The notes: generated by a model not told the origin, from the sequence alone. Positions 1-8,121 are shown, counted from the stretch's first letter. The stretch: DNA of 35,235 nucleotides from Pseudomonadota bacterium (GCA_021816425.1 JAKAXT010000010.1:1-35235), one strand, 5' to 3'. A program made the numbers and translations.

Positions 1-986
1 GATCTAAGGCCGCCCATGGGACCAACCCGGCGACCGCGGCCATGTGCGGCTACCGCGTGCGGGAGATCGATGTGCGTCCCGACGGCGACATCGATCTCGC
101 GGCGCTCGATGCCGCCATCGGGCCGCAGACCGCGGGCCTCATGCTGACCAATCCCTCGACCCTGGGCGTCTTCGACCGGCACATCGAGGAGATCGCCCGA
201 CGCGTCCACGCCGCGGGCGGGCTTCTCTATTACGACGGCGCGAACCTGAACGCCATCCTGGGCCGGGTAAAACCGGGGGACATGGGCTTCGATGTCGTGC
301 ACCTGAATCTCCACAAGACCTTTTCGACCCCTCACGGGGGCGGCGGGCCGGGCGCGGGGCCGGTCGGCGTGAACGAGCGCCTCATGCCGTTTCTGCCGGT
401 GCCCATGGTCGCCTTGAGCGGCGGGCGCTACAGCTGGGTCACGGAGAAGACCCGTCCGCAGACGATCGGCCGCCTGTCGGCCTTCATGGGCAACGCCGGC
501 GTGCTCCTGCGCGCCTATGTGTATGCCCGGCTCGTGGGACGCGAGGGCATGGCGCGGATCAGCGACCATGCGACGTTGAATGCGAACTATCTGCTCGCGC
601 GGCTCGGCGATCTGGGGTTCGAGCCCGCCTATGGGCGTCGGCGCGCCACGCACGAGTTTCTGCTGACCCTGAAAGGTCTGAAGGAAAAGACCGGGGTGAC
701 CGCGCTCGATGTCGCCAAGCGCCTGCTCGACAAGGGCTACCACGCGCCGACCATCTATTTCCCTTTGATGGTTCCCGAGTGTCTGTTGATCGAGCCCACG
801 GAGACCGAAAGCCGCGACGAGCTCGACGGCTTCGTGGCGGCCATGGCGGAGATCCTTGCCGAGGCCGACTCCTCGCCTGATCTCCTGCACGCCGCGCCCC
901 ACACGCTGCCCGTGCGCCGCGTGGACGAAGTGCGCGCCGCGCGCGAACTCGATTTGGCCTGGAGACCTGCCGCGACCAAGACCTGA
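1..986 (+). CDS. gcvPB: Glycine dehydrogenase (decarboxylating) subunit 2, 5'-truncated by window
   Basis: This is the C-terminal part of the beta subunit of the two-subunit glycine decarboxylase (P-protein), the PLP enzyme of the glycine cleavage system. The reading frame is open from base 3, before the ATG of the ORF track, and encodes the family signature [14 protein letters not shown], so the gene enters from the left edge. The PLP-lysine region [17 protein letters not shown] is present (Lys92 of the listed ORF). The C-terminal half shows the usual substrate and PLP loops ([37 protein letters not shown]). Split P-proteins normally sit with gcvT, gcvH and gcvPA, which would lie upstream outside the window. 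About 328 codons are visible. No terminator is evident before the next gene. Confidence 0.95.
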   Translation, partial: SKAAHGTNPATAAMCGYRVREIDVRPDGDIDLAALDAAIGPQTAGLMLTNPSTLGVFDRHIEEIARRVHAAGGLLYYDGANLNAILGRVKPGDMGFDVVHLNLHKTFSTPHGGGGPGAGPVGVNERLMPFLPVPMVALSGGRYSWVTEKTRPQTIGRLSAFMGNAGVLLRAYVYARLVGREGMARISDHATLNANYLLARLGDLGFEPAYGRRRATHEFLLTLKGLKEKTGVTALDVAKRLLDKGYHAPTIYFPLMVPECLLIEPTETESRDELDGFVAAMAEILAEADSSPDLLHAAPHTLPVRRVDEVRAARELDLAWRPAATKT

Positions 987-1090
987 GGCAGGCATGAGCC
1001 ACCTATCGGGCCTTTTCTTCCATTCGGACCCGCCACGATATCAGGAGCCCTCGGCGACGGTTATGCTGTGCGCCATCGGGTTGCCTGTAT

Positions 1091-1109
1091 TGAACGGACG
1101 GTCCGTTCA
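1091..1109. promoter_or_regulatory. Perfect palindrome, candidate repressor operator upstream of the PfkB kinase
   Basis: The sequence TGAACGGAC-G-GTCCGTTCA is a perfect inverted repeat with 9-bp arms around a single central base. It ends 17 bp before the chosen start of the kinase gene. Its size and symmetry resemble TetR/AcrR-type operators, although no such regulator gene lies in the window. It lies in the 140-bp gap between gcvPB and the kinase, so it most likely controls the kinase and the gene after it. I see no convincing -35/-10 pair placed around it. Confidence 0.5.
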
Positions 1110-1126
1110 TGAGGTTTTTGAGAAAA

Positions 1127-2062
1127 ATGACCACGCTGATTTGCGGATCCTTTGCGTTCGATACGATCATGGTGTTCCCGGACCAGTTCGGCCGACACAT
1201 CCTTCCGGACCGGCTGCACATTCTGAACGTGTCGTTCATGGTGCCGACGATGCGGCGGGAATTCGGGGGCTGTGCCGGCAATATCGCCTATACCCTTAAC
1301 GCGCTGGGCGGCAGGGCCGTTCCCATGGGCACGGTCGGCGAGGACTTCCTTCCCTATGCCCAGTGGATGGATCGGCACGGCATCGCCCGCGGCCATGTGA
1401 CCGAGGTCCCGGGGACCTATACGGCCCAGGCCTTCATCACGACCGATCTGGACGACAATCAGATCACGGCCTTCCATCCGGGCGCCATGGGCGAGTCGCA
1501 CCGCAATCGCGTCGCCGATGCCGCGGGCGTCACGCTCGGCATCGTCTCGCCGGATGGGCGCCAGGGCATGATCGATCACGCCCGGCAATTCGCGGAGGCC
1601 GGCATACCGTTCATCTTCGACCCGGGTCAGGGCCTACCGATGTTCGATGGTCCGGAGCTGCTGTCGTTCGTCGATCAGGCCGATTACGTGTGCGTGAATG
1701 ATTACGAAGCGCAGATGCTTGCGACCCGCACCAACGTCGACATCGCCGAATTGGCCGCGCGTACCCGGGCGTTCATCGTGACGAAGGGCGCCGAGGGCTC
1801 GGAGATCCATGCCGGCGGGCGCGTCCACAACATCCCGTCGGTGCGCGCGGAAAGGGTTTGCGATCCCACCGGGTGCGGCGACGCCTACCGTGCGGGCCTG
1901 CTGTTCGGGCTGGAGAAGGGCTTCGACTGGGAGACGAGCGGGCGCGTGGCATCGCTCCTCGGTTCTCTGAAGATCGAGCACAACGGGACGCAGAACCACG
2001 CTATTGATGCCGAGACCTTCGGCGAACGTTTCGCAGAGGTCTTCGGGTATCGTCTGAACTGA
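1127..2062 (+). CDS. PfkB-family carbohydrate/adenosine kinase
   Basis: A cytoplasmic ATP-dependent sugar or nucleoside kinase of the ribokinase (PfkB) family, 311 aa from the chosen ATG. The N-terminal substrate side shows CGSFAFDTIMVFP and the GG-hinge stretch FGGCAGNIAYTLNALGG. The C-terminal PfkB signature DPTGCGDAYRAG (about residues 246-257) carries the catalytic base Asp252 in the anion-hole GCGD. The ORF-track start at 1109 overlaps the palindromic operator and adds six residues (MRFLRK), so I prefer ATG 1127, where the family's conserved first strand begins. The order of motifs is closest to bacterial adenosine-kinase-like members, but the substrate cannot be fixed from sequence. The next gene starts 16 bp after the stop, so the two are probably co-transcribed. 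Confidence 0.85.
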   Translation: MTTLICGSFAFDTIMVFPDQFGRHILPDRLHILNVSFMVPTMRREFGGCAGNIAYTLNALGGRAVPMGTVGEDFLPYAQWMDRHGIARGHVTEVPGTYTAQAFITTDLDDNQITAFHPGAMGESHRNRVADAAGVTLGIVSPDGRQGMIDHARQFAEAGIPFIFDPGQGLPMFDGPELLSFVDQADYVCVNDYEAQMLATRTNVDIAELAARTRAFIVTKGAEGSEIHAGGRVHNIPSVRAERVCDPTGCGDAYRAGLLFGLEKGFDWETSGRVASLLGSLKIEHNGTQNHAIDAETFGERFAEVFGYRLN

Positions 2063-2078
2063 CTGAGGGTATCTCTCC

Positions 2079-3032
2079 ATGTTGCTGGAATCGGTGTTTG
2101 CCTTGCTGAAGTCCGTGCCGGCCATTTTTTATGCGATCACGACCGGTTCGACCATCACGCTGAGCGGTCTCTACATGCAAAACCGCAGCGAGTCCGAGCG
2201 CAACACCGAGCGGCTGCGTCATGATGCCCTCATGCGCGATCGCGAGCGTGACATGGCGCTGCGCCGCGAGGTCTATCTCAAGTCGGCGGAGGCCTTGGCC
2301 CACGCCCAGGAGTACCTGGCGGCATTCGCGCGCGACGACCTGGGCACGGGCCAGCACGAGGCGCTCATTCGGGGCATAGGGGGCGACCTGAACAAGGTGC
2401 ATATCGTGGGGTCCATGCCGACCGTGCAGGCGATCGTCGCCGCCAACGAGTTCTTCGTGCGCAGCGTCGCCGATCTCGGGGTCGAGCAGCTGCCCGTGAA
2501 GCGGCTGAAGGAGGAGGTGAAGGCCCAGGAGCTTTTGATCGAGGCGGCCGGCGGCCGACGCGACGAGGCGCTGGCGCGGATGCGCGAGATGGACCAGGCG
2601 CAGGCCACCCAGTCGGCCTTCTGGGACGTGCAGAACCAGATATTGACCGAGGCCCAGACCGCGATCGAGGGCGCCATCGAGCGCGTGCGCTCCCTGAAGG
2701 AGGCGCTGCTGGGGGCCGAGGCCAAATTGCTGCGCGATGCGGCCAACGCCGGGATCGCCTTCGGGGCGCTGGTCGTGCGCGCCAATGTCGCCATCCGTCG
2801 GGAACTGGAGATGCCGCTGGATGCCGAGGCCTATCTCGGGCTCATGGAGCGTTCCCAGGAGGCCCTGGCGCGCAACGTCGGCAATTTCCACGAGCAGGCC
2901 ATGGAAGACCGCAGGACCCTCGCCGAGGCCCATGCCGCGCCGCCGCGCGCCGCCTTCGTCCAATGGTTCGGGCGCGGCAAGGAGGCCGCGGCCCGGCCCG
3001 CCGCCGAGGCGCCGGTCGCGCAGCGGGGCTGA
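2079..3032 (+). CDS. Membrane-anchored coiled-coil protein, function unknown
   Basis: I do not recognise this 317-aa protein. Residues about 8-33 (LLKSVPAIFYAITTGSTITL...) form one hydrophobic segment. It is followed by a long highly charged helical region rich in Arg, Glu and Ala (for example RNTERLRHDALMRDRERDMALRREVY), which looks like a coiled coil through roughly residue 290. The C-terminus is a low-complexity Ala/Arg tail. This suggests a single-pass inner-membrane protein with a cytoplasmic or periplasmic helical domain; orientation is not clear. It lies 16 bp behind the PfkB kinase on the same strand and is probably in the same operon. No catalytic motif is visible. The ORF uses the same GC-rich codon style as its neighbours, so it is likely a genuine gene. 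Confidence 0.75.
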   Translation: MLLESVFALLKSVPAIFYAITTGSTITLSGLYMQNRSESERNTERLRHDALMRDRERDMALRREVYLKSAEALAHAQEYLAAFARDDLGTGQHEALIRGIGGDLNKVHIVGSMPTVQAIVAANEFFVRSVADLGVEQLPVKRLKEEVKAQELLIEAAGGRRDEALARMREMDQAQATQSAFWDVQNQILTEAQTAIEGAIERVRSLKEALLGAEAKLLRDAANAGIAFGALVVRANVAIRRELEMPLDAEAYLGLMERSQEALARNVGNFHEQAMEDRRTLAEAHAAPPRAAFVQWFGRGKEAAARPAAEAPVAQRG

Positions 3033-3552
3033 GGCGGGGCGCGGCCCTTGCATCCCTTCCCGGATCCCGCGCCGGACGAGCCAGCGGTTCGCGGGATGGG
3101 TGGTCGGGGCGCCCGCGCCGAGATCGCCTGAATTCGGCCGCGGGCGGTGCGCTTGCCGCGATGCGACCGCCCACGAATACGACGTCCCCTCCGAAAGAGG
3201 CCCCCGCGTGCGCGGTCGCCGCCGCGGCGGCCCGCGGACAGGGGCACGCTTCGAGAAGGGTTTGAGCGGTCCCTTCCCGCCATCGCGCCCTGCCCGAACC
3301 GGAGAGGGAGGAACAGGCCGGGCGGCCTCGCGGGCCATGTGATCCCCGTGACCCTCGTGGGCTCGCGGCGGCCCGTTGCAATGCCGGGGGTCCTGAAGGT
3401 CGCGGAGGCGAACGCCAGGGCGAACGATGCCCAAGCGAGGCCGGCAAGGATGCGATGGTAGGGCGGGGGCGTTTTGCCTGGGCCCCTCCGTACGCGTCAG
3501 GGCCCGGGCGTGGTCGGGCTGTCGTCTGCCGGGCCTACGGGCGGGGCCGCCC
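3033..3552. other. Intergenic stretch without a supported gene
   Basis: This 520-bp GC-rich segment separates the plus-strand coiled-coil gene from the minus-strand rhodanese gene. Several overlapping ORFs run through it on both strands, but all are Arg/Pro/Gly/Ala-rich, mutually overlapping and lack domain motifs, as expected by chance in such DNA. A minus-strand frame around 3380-3470 encodes a short hydrophobic run (LAGLAWASFALAFASATF) without a usable start or a sensible downstream protein. I see no clear promoter or terminator. Confidence 0.5.
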
Positions 3553-3942
3553 TTATGTCCGGACCAGCGCCAAACCTTCCGCCTCCCACAGCACGCAGCC
3601 GCCGGCCAGGCTCGAGACGTCGGTAAAGCCCATCTGTTGCAGGGTGTCGGCGGCCAGCGCGCTGCGCGCCCCCGACTCGCAATAGAGGACCACGGTGCGG
3701 TCCTGGGCCGAGCACAAGGGTTCCACCCTGTGCGGGCTCCCGGGATCCGCCGCCCGCTCGAGGGTCCCGCGCGGGATCAGGATCGCGCCCGGGATATGGC
3801 CGGTCCCGAACTCCGCGGGTTCGCGGATGTCGATTATGAGGACCGCCTCGTTGTCCTCGATAAGGTTGTCGAGCTCGTCGGGCGCCATTTCCTGAATACG
3901 GCTGCGGGCCTGCGCTACGAGGTCGCCGAGACTCATGGGCAT
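3553..3942 (-). CDS. Single-domain rhodanese-like sulfurtransferase
   Basis: A 129-aa rhodanese-fold protein. The conserved strand and loop VLIIDIREPAEFGTGHIPGAILIPRG (about residues 34-59) and the active-site loop LYCESGARSA with the persulfide-forming Cys88 are both present, so it should be catalytically competent. The C-terminal GFTDVSSLAGGCVLWEAEG is also typical. The ORF track starts at 4032, but that extension runs through an IS200/IS605-like hairpin. ATG 3942 has a GGAGG Shine-Dalgarno 8 nt upstream and gives the family's normal length. No signal peptide is seen, so it is cytoplasmic. Such proteins relay sulfane sulfur in thiol or sulfur metabolism; the specific partner is not shown here. 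It lies downstream of the YyaL-like gene on the same strand, separated by the IS-like scar. Confidence 0.9.
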   Translation of the reverse strand: MPMSLGDLVAQARSRIQEMAPDELDNLIEDNEAVLIIDIREPAEFGTGHIPGAILIPRGTLERAADPGSPHRVEPLCSAQDRTVVLYCESGARSALAADTLQQMGFTDVSSLAGGCVLWEAEGLALVRT

Positions 3943-3965
3943 GACGGGTTCCTCCACGGTATCTT

Positions 3966-3999
3966 CACATCCTCCCCGGCCTGAAGGCCGGAGATTCCT
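3966..3999 (-). mobile_element. IS200/IS605-type right-end-like hairpin remnant
   Basis: Read on the minus strand, the sequence runs GGAATCTCCGGCCTTCAG then GCCGGGGAGGATGTGAAG. A GGAATC...hairpin...GGGGAGGATGT pattern is what commonly follows tnpB in IS200/IS605-family elements, where it forms the right-end hairpin and the 3' part of the TnpB guide RNA. The stem is CCGGCC/GGCCGG with a TGAA/TTCA loop. The overlapping minus ORF ends ESPAFRPGRM, resembling read-through of such an end. No transposase, TnpB or left end is present, so this is at most a scar. Identification rests on recalled similarity, not a search. Confidence 0.5.
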
Positions 4000-4035
4000 G
4001 CGGCGCTCGGGCGCGACAGTCATTCCGCACATTCT

Positions 4036-6117
4036 CTAAAGCGCGGTGCGCGCGAGCAAGGCCTCGAACTTGCCCTCGTCGGTCAAGGGCGCCTCGCAAT
4101 GCAGGCCCTGGCAGGCGTAGGCCACCACGGGGCCCGCCGGGGCGCGAGCCGCAAGGCCGTCCGGCAGCTCGCGCGCGTCCTCGGGGATGGCGAAAACCTG
4201 CCGACGCGGCGCGAAGCCCGTCCGGGCGCGTTCGTGCCACCGGGCGAGAGGCCCCGGCGCCCCGCGCAGGACGATGAGAGGCGGCGGGTCGGTCGCGTCT
4301 TCCCAGGCCTCTATGAGCGCGGTGTGCACCGAGGGGTATTGCGCCAGCGCCCCCATGCCGGCCGCTACGGCCCGCTGCGCGGGCGCCTCGAGCGCCGCAT
4401 CGGCGAGCAGGTGGGCGAGGCGCAAGAGCGCCGAGGCGGCCACGGCGTTGCCGGAGGGCAGGGCATCGTCGGAAAAGGTCTTGGGCCGATAGAGGGGTGT
4501 GTCATGGTCGCGGGCCGTGAAGTAGAACCCGCCTTCTTCGCCATCGACGAAATCCGCGATCATGCGTCCCGCCAGGGTCCGCGCGAAGGTCAGATCGCCA
4601 TCCCGCCAGCGTGTCATCATGAGTTCGAGCACGCCGTCGAGCAGAAAGGCATAATCGTCCAGGTAGCCGTAGGGGCTCCTGCGCCCGTCTTTGGTCACGG
4701 CCGAGAGATGCGTGCCGTCCCAGAGATCCCGGCGTATCCGGTCGCAGGCCCGTTGCGCCGAGTCCACGAAGCGCGCGACGCCCAACAGGCGCCCGGCGCG
4801 CGCGAGCGCCTTGATCATGAGCCCGTTCCACGCCGTCAGGATCTTGTCGTCGAGGGCGGGCTTCGGGCGCGTCGCCCGGGCCGCGGCGAGCTTGCCGCGG
4901 GCCTGCGCCAGGCGCCCGGCGGCCTCGTCTTGCGAAAGTCCCAGGCGCGTGGCGACCTCCGCGAGGGGCCGCGCGATCACGAGGTGGTGGGCGTGCCCTT
5001 CGAAGTTCGGGACCTGGTCCAGCCCGAAATACGGGATCGCCACCGCCGCCTCGTCCTCGTCGAGGAGCGCCAGGACCTCCGATCGCTGCCAGAGGTAGTA
5101 GGCCCCTTCCTCGCCGTCGCTGTCGGCATCCAGGGTGGCGTAATAGCCGCCCTCCGGGGCCTGCATGGTCCCGAGCACCCAGTCGCAGGTGGCGACCGCG
5201 ACCTCCCGGAAGCGCTCATCGCCCGTGGCCAGGAAGGCCTCGGCATAGAGCGGGATCAGCTGGGCGTTGTCGTAGAGCATCTTCTCGAAGTGCGGGATGC
5301 GCCATTCCGCGTCGACGCTATACCGGAAAAAGCCCCCTTCGAGGTGATCGTAGAGTCCGCGGTCGGCCATGGCGCGCAAGGTCACGCGCGCCATCCGCAG
5401 CGCCTCGGGGTCGGGCGTGCCCGGCGAGGCGAGCAGAAGCCTGCGCACGCCCCCTGGGTGCGGGAACTTGGGGGCGCCCCCGAACCCGCCATTCGCCGCG
5501 TCGAACCGTCCCCTCAGCTCGGTGAGCGCGCGCAAGGACGGCGACGCGTCCGATGGACCGGCGCCGCCACCGGCGTCTGCGCGTCCTTCGGTCCTCAGGA
5601 CCTCGCGCAATTGGGGTCCCTGCGCGGCAAGATCGGCGCGGTGTTCCCGGAAGTAGCGTTCCACCTGCACGAGCAGGTCGGGGAAGGCGGGGAGCCCGAA
5701 ACGCGATTCCTTCGGGAAGTAGGTCCCCCCAAAAAACGGTGTCAGGTCGTCGGGCGCGAGGAACATGGTAAGCGGCCAGCCGCCGGCGCGACGCGCGAGC
5801 AGGTTGTGGGCCGCCTGGTAGATCCGGTCCAGATCCGGCCGCTCCTCGCGATCGACCTTGATGCACACGAACAGGCGGTTCATGACCGCGGCCACGTCGA
5901 CATCCTCGAAGGATTCGTGGGCCATGACGTGGCACCAGTGGCATGCCGAGTAACCCACCGACAGCAGGATGGGCTTGTCGGCTTCGCGCGCCTCCCGCAG
6001 GGTCCGGTCATCCCAGGGTTGCCAGGCCACCGGGTTGTCGGCGTGCTGCCTGAGGTAGGGGCTCGTTTCGCTTGCGAGTCGATTGCCGAGATCGGTCGTA
6101 TCCATGGCGTACCCCAA
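4036..6117 (-). CDS. YyaL/DUF255 family thioredoxin-fold protein with glycosidase-like six-hairpin domain
   Basis: A 693-aa protein of the conserved YyaL / spermatogenesis-associated-protein-20 family. The N-terminal thioredoxin-like domain (DUF255) is clear: NRLASETSPYLRQHADNPVAWQPW is followed by CHWCHVM (residues 59-65) with its two cysteines, and by the strand LFVCIKVDREERPDLDRIYQ. The rest is the (alpha/alpha)6-barrel half typical of the family (GGFGGAPKFPHP, EGGFFRYSVDAEWRIPHFEKMLYDNAQL, LDADSDGEEGAYYLW, DDKILTAWNGLMIKALARAG). Length matches full-length homologues. The biochemical role is not established; a redox or sugar-handling role is inferred from the folds. ATG 6117 and ATG 6105 (MDTTDLGNRL) are both possible. 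The gene is divergent from the rlmI-like gene, with about 60 bp between them. Confidence 0.92.
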   Translation of the reverse strand: MGYAMDTTDLGNRLASETSPYLRQHADNPVAWQPWDDRTLREAREADKPILLSVGYSACHWCHVMAHESFEDVDVAAVMNRLFVCIKVDREERPDLDRIYQAAHNLLARRAGGWPLTMFLAPDDLTPFFGGTYFPKESRFGLPAFPDLLVQVERYFREHRADLAAQGPQLREVLRTEGRADAGGGAGPSDASPSLRALTELRGRFDAANGGFGGAPKFPHPGGVRRLLLASPGTPDPEALRMARVTLRAMADRGLYDHLEGGFFRYSVDAEWRIPHFEKMLYDNAQLIPLYAEAFLATGDERFREVAVATCDWVLGTMQAPEGGYYATLDADSDGEEGAYYLWQRSEVLALLDEDEAAVAIPYFGLDQVPNFEGHAHHLVIARPLAEVATRLGLSQDEAAGRLAQARGKLAAARATRPKPALDDKILTAWNGLMIKALARAGRLLGVARFVDSAQRACDRIRRDLWDGTHLSAVTKDGRRSPYGYLDDYAFLLDGVLELMMTRWRDGDLTFARTLAGRMIADFVDGEEGGFYFTARDHDTPLYRPKTFSDDALPSGNAVAASALLRLAHLLADAALEAPAQRAVAAGMGALAQYPSVHTALIEAWEDATDPPPLIVLRGAPGPLARWHERARTGFAPRRQVFAIPEDARELPDGLAARAPAGPVVAYACQGLHCEAPLTDEGKFEALLARTAL

Positions 6118-6164
6118 AAACTCCGATTGTACGCCGCTTGCCGCGCCGCGCGCCCTTCCTTGGG

Positions 6165-6170
6165 TATAAT
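6165..6170 (+). promoter_or_regulatory. Consensus -10 element placing transcription start at the rlmI ATG
   Basis: A perfect TATAAT lies 6 bp before the ATG at 6177. Transcription normally starts about 7 nt after the last T of a -10, which here is the A of the start codon. No Shine-Dalgarno is present between them (GGCGTC). The best -35-like hexamer, TTGCCG at 6138-6143, is too far away (21-bp spacer), so the -35 is unresolved. Confidence 0.45.
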
Positions 6171-6176
6171 GGCGTC

Positions 6177-7373
6177 ATGTCTCTGCCTGTTATCCGACTG
6201 CGACCGCGCGAAGATCGGCGCCTGCGTGCCGGCCACCTCTGGGTGTTCAGCAACGAGATCGATTGCGATGCCACCCCGCTCACCGCCTTCACGCCGGGCG
6301 ATCCCGTGCGTCTGGAGAGCGCCCGCGGGCGCCCCTTGGGCGTGGGGTACGTGAACCCGAAGTCCCTCATAAGCGTGCGGCTCATGAGCGCCGATGCGCG
6401 CGTGGTCGTCGACCGGGATCTGCTCGTCGCGCGCTTGCAGGAAGCGTTCGCCTGGCGCGAGCGGGCCTTTGGTCAGCCCTTCTACCGGCTCGTCTTCGGC
6501 GAGGCCGATGGCCTGCCGGGTCTCGTCGTCGATCGTTATGGCAATGCGCTGGTCGCCCAGTTCACCACCGCCGGCATGGAGCGGTTGAAGCCGCTCGTGA
6601 TCGAGGCCCTGGAGCAGGTGGTGCGCCCGGCCAGCATCCTCGTGCGCAATGACACGGCGAGCCGCGCCCTCGAGGGCCTCCCAAGCTATGTCGAGGCGGC
6701 GCTCGGCGAGCCGCCGGCCGAGACCACGGTGATCGAGGGCAGCTGCAGGTTTCGCGTGGCGCTCGGCGAGGGCCAGAAGACCGGGTGGTTCTATGACCAG
6801 CGACCGAACCGCGCGCGGCTTCTGCCTTATGTCGCGCACGCGCGCGTCCTGGATCTCTTCACCTACGTGGGCGGCTTCGGCATCCAGGCCGCGGCCCACG
6901 GGGCCGACCATGTGACGCTCGTGGATGCCTCCGAGCGCGCGCTGTCCTATGCGCGCGGCAATGCCGCCGATAATGGGGTGGCGGGGCACGTTCATGCCAT
7001 CCGGGGCGATGCCTTCGACGTCTTGCGGGAGCTGCGCGGGGCCGGTGAACGCTTCGACGTGGTCATCGTGGATCCGCCGGCCCTCATCAAGCGTCGCAAG
7101 GACTACGAAGCGGGGCTGGCCGCCTATCAGCGACTGAACGAGGCGGCGCTCGCGGTCTTGGGTGAGGACGGGGTGCTGCTTTCGGCGTCCTGCTCCCATC
7201 ATCTCGAGCGCCATGCCCTCTCGCGGGTCGTGGCGCAGGCGGCCGCGCGCTTGAAGCGCGGGCTCCAGTTCGTGGACGAGGGCGGGCAGGGTCCCGATCA
7301 CCCGGTCCATCCCGCGATCCCCGAGACCGCCTATCTGAAGGCCTTCGTCGCGCGTACCTTGTCGGTCCTCTAG
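6177..7373 (+). CDS. rlmI: Class I SAM-dependent rRNA cytosine-C5 methyltransferase, RlmI-like
   Basis: A 398-aa PUA-domain methyltransferase of the RlmI/RlmK family (YccW), which methylates cytosine-5 of 23S rRNA. The N-terminal PUA-like part is VIRLRPREDRRLRAGHLWVFSNEID; the middle carries FGEADGLPGLVVDRYG. The Rossmann methyltransferase core follows with GQKTGWFYDQRPNR, the SAM-binding strand VLDLFTYVGGFGIQAAAHGA, and VIVDPPALIKRRKD; the late SCSHH gives the catalytic-region cysteine. ATG 6177 is chosen because the family begins at this PUA strand and the upstream ORF extension runs into the divergent gene. A TATAAT box 6 bp upstream suggests a leaderless transcript. RlmI and other members of this COG are hard to separate by eye. 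Confidence 0.88.
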   Translation: MSLPVIRLRPREDRRLRAGHLWVFSNEIDCDATPLTAFTPGDPVRLESARGRPLGVGYVNPKSLISVRLMSADARVVVDRDLLVARLQEAFAWRERAFGQPFYRLVFGEADGLPGLVVDRYGNALVAQFTTAGMERLKPLVIEALEQVVRPASILVRNDTASRALEGLPSYVEAALGEPPAETTVIEGSCRFRVALGEGQKTGWFYDQRPNRARLLPYVAHARVLDLFTYVGGFGIQAAAHGADHVTLVDASERALSYARGNAADNGVAGHVHAIRGDAFDVLRELRGAGERFDVVIVDPPALIKRRKDYEAGLAAYQRLNEAALAVLGEDGVLLSASCSHHLERHALSRVVAQAAARLKRGLQFVDEGGQGPDHPVHPAIPETAYLKAFVARTLSVL

Positions 7374-7426
7374 CGCCGGTCGTCGTCAGGCCACGCGCGC
7401 GTTCCGGCGAAATTCGGCAAGCTGAA

Positions 7427-7442
7427 CCGCCTCTTAAGGCGG
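7427..7442 (+). terminator. Short hairpin after rlmI, weak terminator candidate
   Basis: CCGCCT-CTTA-AGGCGG forms a perfect 6-bp stem with a tetraloop about 50 bp after the rlmI stop. The following bases (ATACGGTCTG) contain no U-tract, so termination is doubtful. It could equally be a processing or stability element in the leader of the next gene. Confidence 0.25.
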
Positions 7443-7539
7443 ATACGGTCTGTGAGCTGCCCCCCTAGAATGAGAACCTCCGAAAACGGGCAGGAGATTT
7501 TCTTGTCCAACCGTGGGAAGTCAAAAACGGAGGACAGCT

Positions 7540-8121
7540 ATGATCAGGACAGGAGTGCTCTTCAAGACAGGGATGACGGCGGTGCTCGCTCTCGCACCGG
7601 TGATCGCGTTGGCCCATGACGGCGGCTTCTCGCAAACCGGCCTCTACATCGGGGGCGGTGGCGGGGTTGCTCGGAACCGCGGACTCAATAATGGCGGTGT
7701 ACCGAAGCCCTTCGTCAACCTCCATGGCACGCAGCGGGCGTGGAAGGCCTTCGTGGGTCTCGCCTTCAATCGCTTCTTCGCCATCCAGGCCGGCTACCAG
7801 AATTTCGGGACCGACACCATCTCGACGGCGGTGGGAACGGAGAAGATCCGCAATCGCGGCTATGACCTGAACGCGCTGCTCGCGTTTCCGTTTACGCCGC
7901 GCTTCTCGGTCTTCATCGAAGGGGGCGCCTCGCGGTTCCGTACGCGCACGATCACCCCGGTATCCACCACCGTGGCGCGCGACGGCACTCATCCCGACTA
8001 TGGGGCCGGCGTCCAGTACTACGTCACCCGGCATGTGGCGCTGCGCGGACAGTGGCAGGAGTTCCGCATCCCGAACAACAACACGCAGCTCTACAGCGGC
8101 AGCCTCGTGCTGCGGTTCTGA
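7540..8121 (+). CDS. Small outer-membrane beta-barrel protein
   Basis: A 193-aa secreted barrel protein. ATG 7540 is preceded by GGAGG 6 nt away and begins a good Sec signal peptide (MIRTGVLFKTGMTAVLALAPVIALA|HDGG); the track's upstream start at 7513 would bury it. The mature part has alternating aromatic/polar strands (GLYIGGGGGVARN, AWKAFVGLAFNRFFAIQAGYQNFG, YDLNALLAFPFTPRFSVFIEGGASRF, YGAGVQYYVTRHVALRGQWQEFRI). It ends SGSLVLRF, with the terminal Phe that the BAM machinery recognises. This fits an eight-stranded OmpA/OmpW-type barrel without a periplasmic domain. Transported substrate or role is unknown. It is monocistronic, since rlmI ends 166 bp upstream and the next gene is convergent. 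Confidence 0.85.
   Translation: MIRTGVLFKTGMTAVLALAPVIALAHDGGFSQTGLYIGGGGGVARNRGLNNGGVPKPFVNLHGTQRAWKAFVGLAFNRFFAIQAGYQNFGTDTISTAVGTEKIRNRGYDLNALLAFPFTPRFSVFIEGGASRFRTRTITPVSTTVARDGTHPDYGAGVQYYVTRHVALRGQWQEFRIPNNNTQLYSGSLVLRF

Noticed and set aside
2001-3434. 477-aa minus ORF opposite the coiled-coil protein
   Set aside because: It runs past two gene boundaries, has a biased Gly/Leu/Arg composition and no ribosome-binding site. The plus frame is preferred because of its membrane segment and operon spacing, though neither is a known family.
4099-6354. 751-aa plus ORF opposite the YyaL-like gene
   Set aside because: It is a shadow frame; the minus strand shows CHWCHVM and other family blocks over the same bases.
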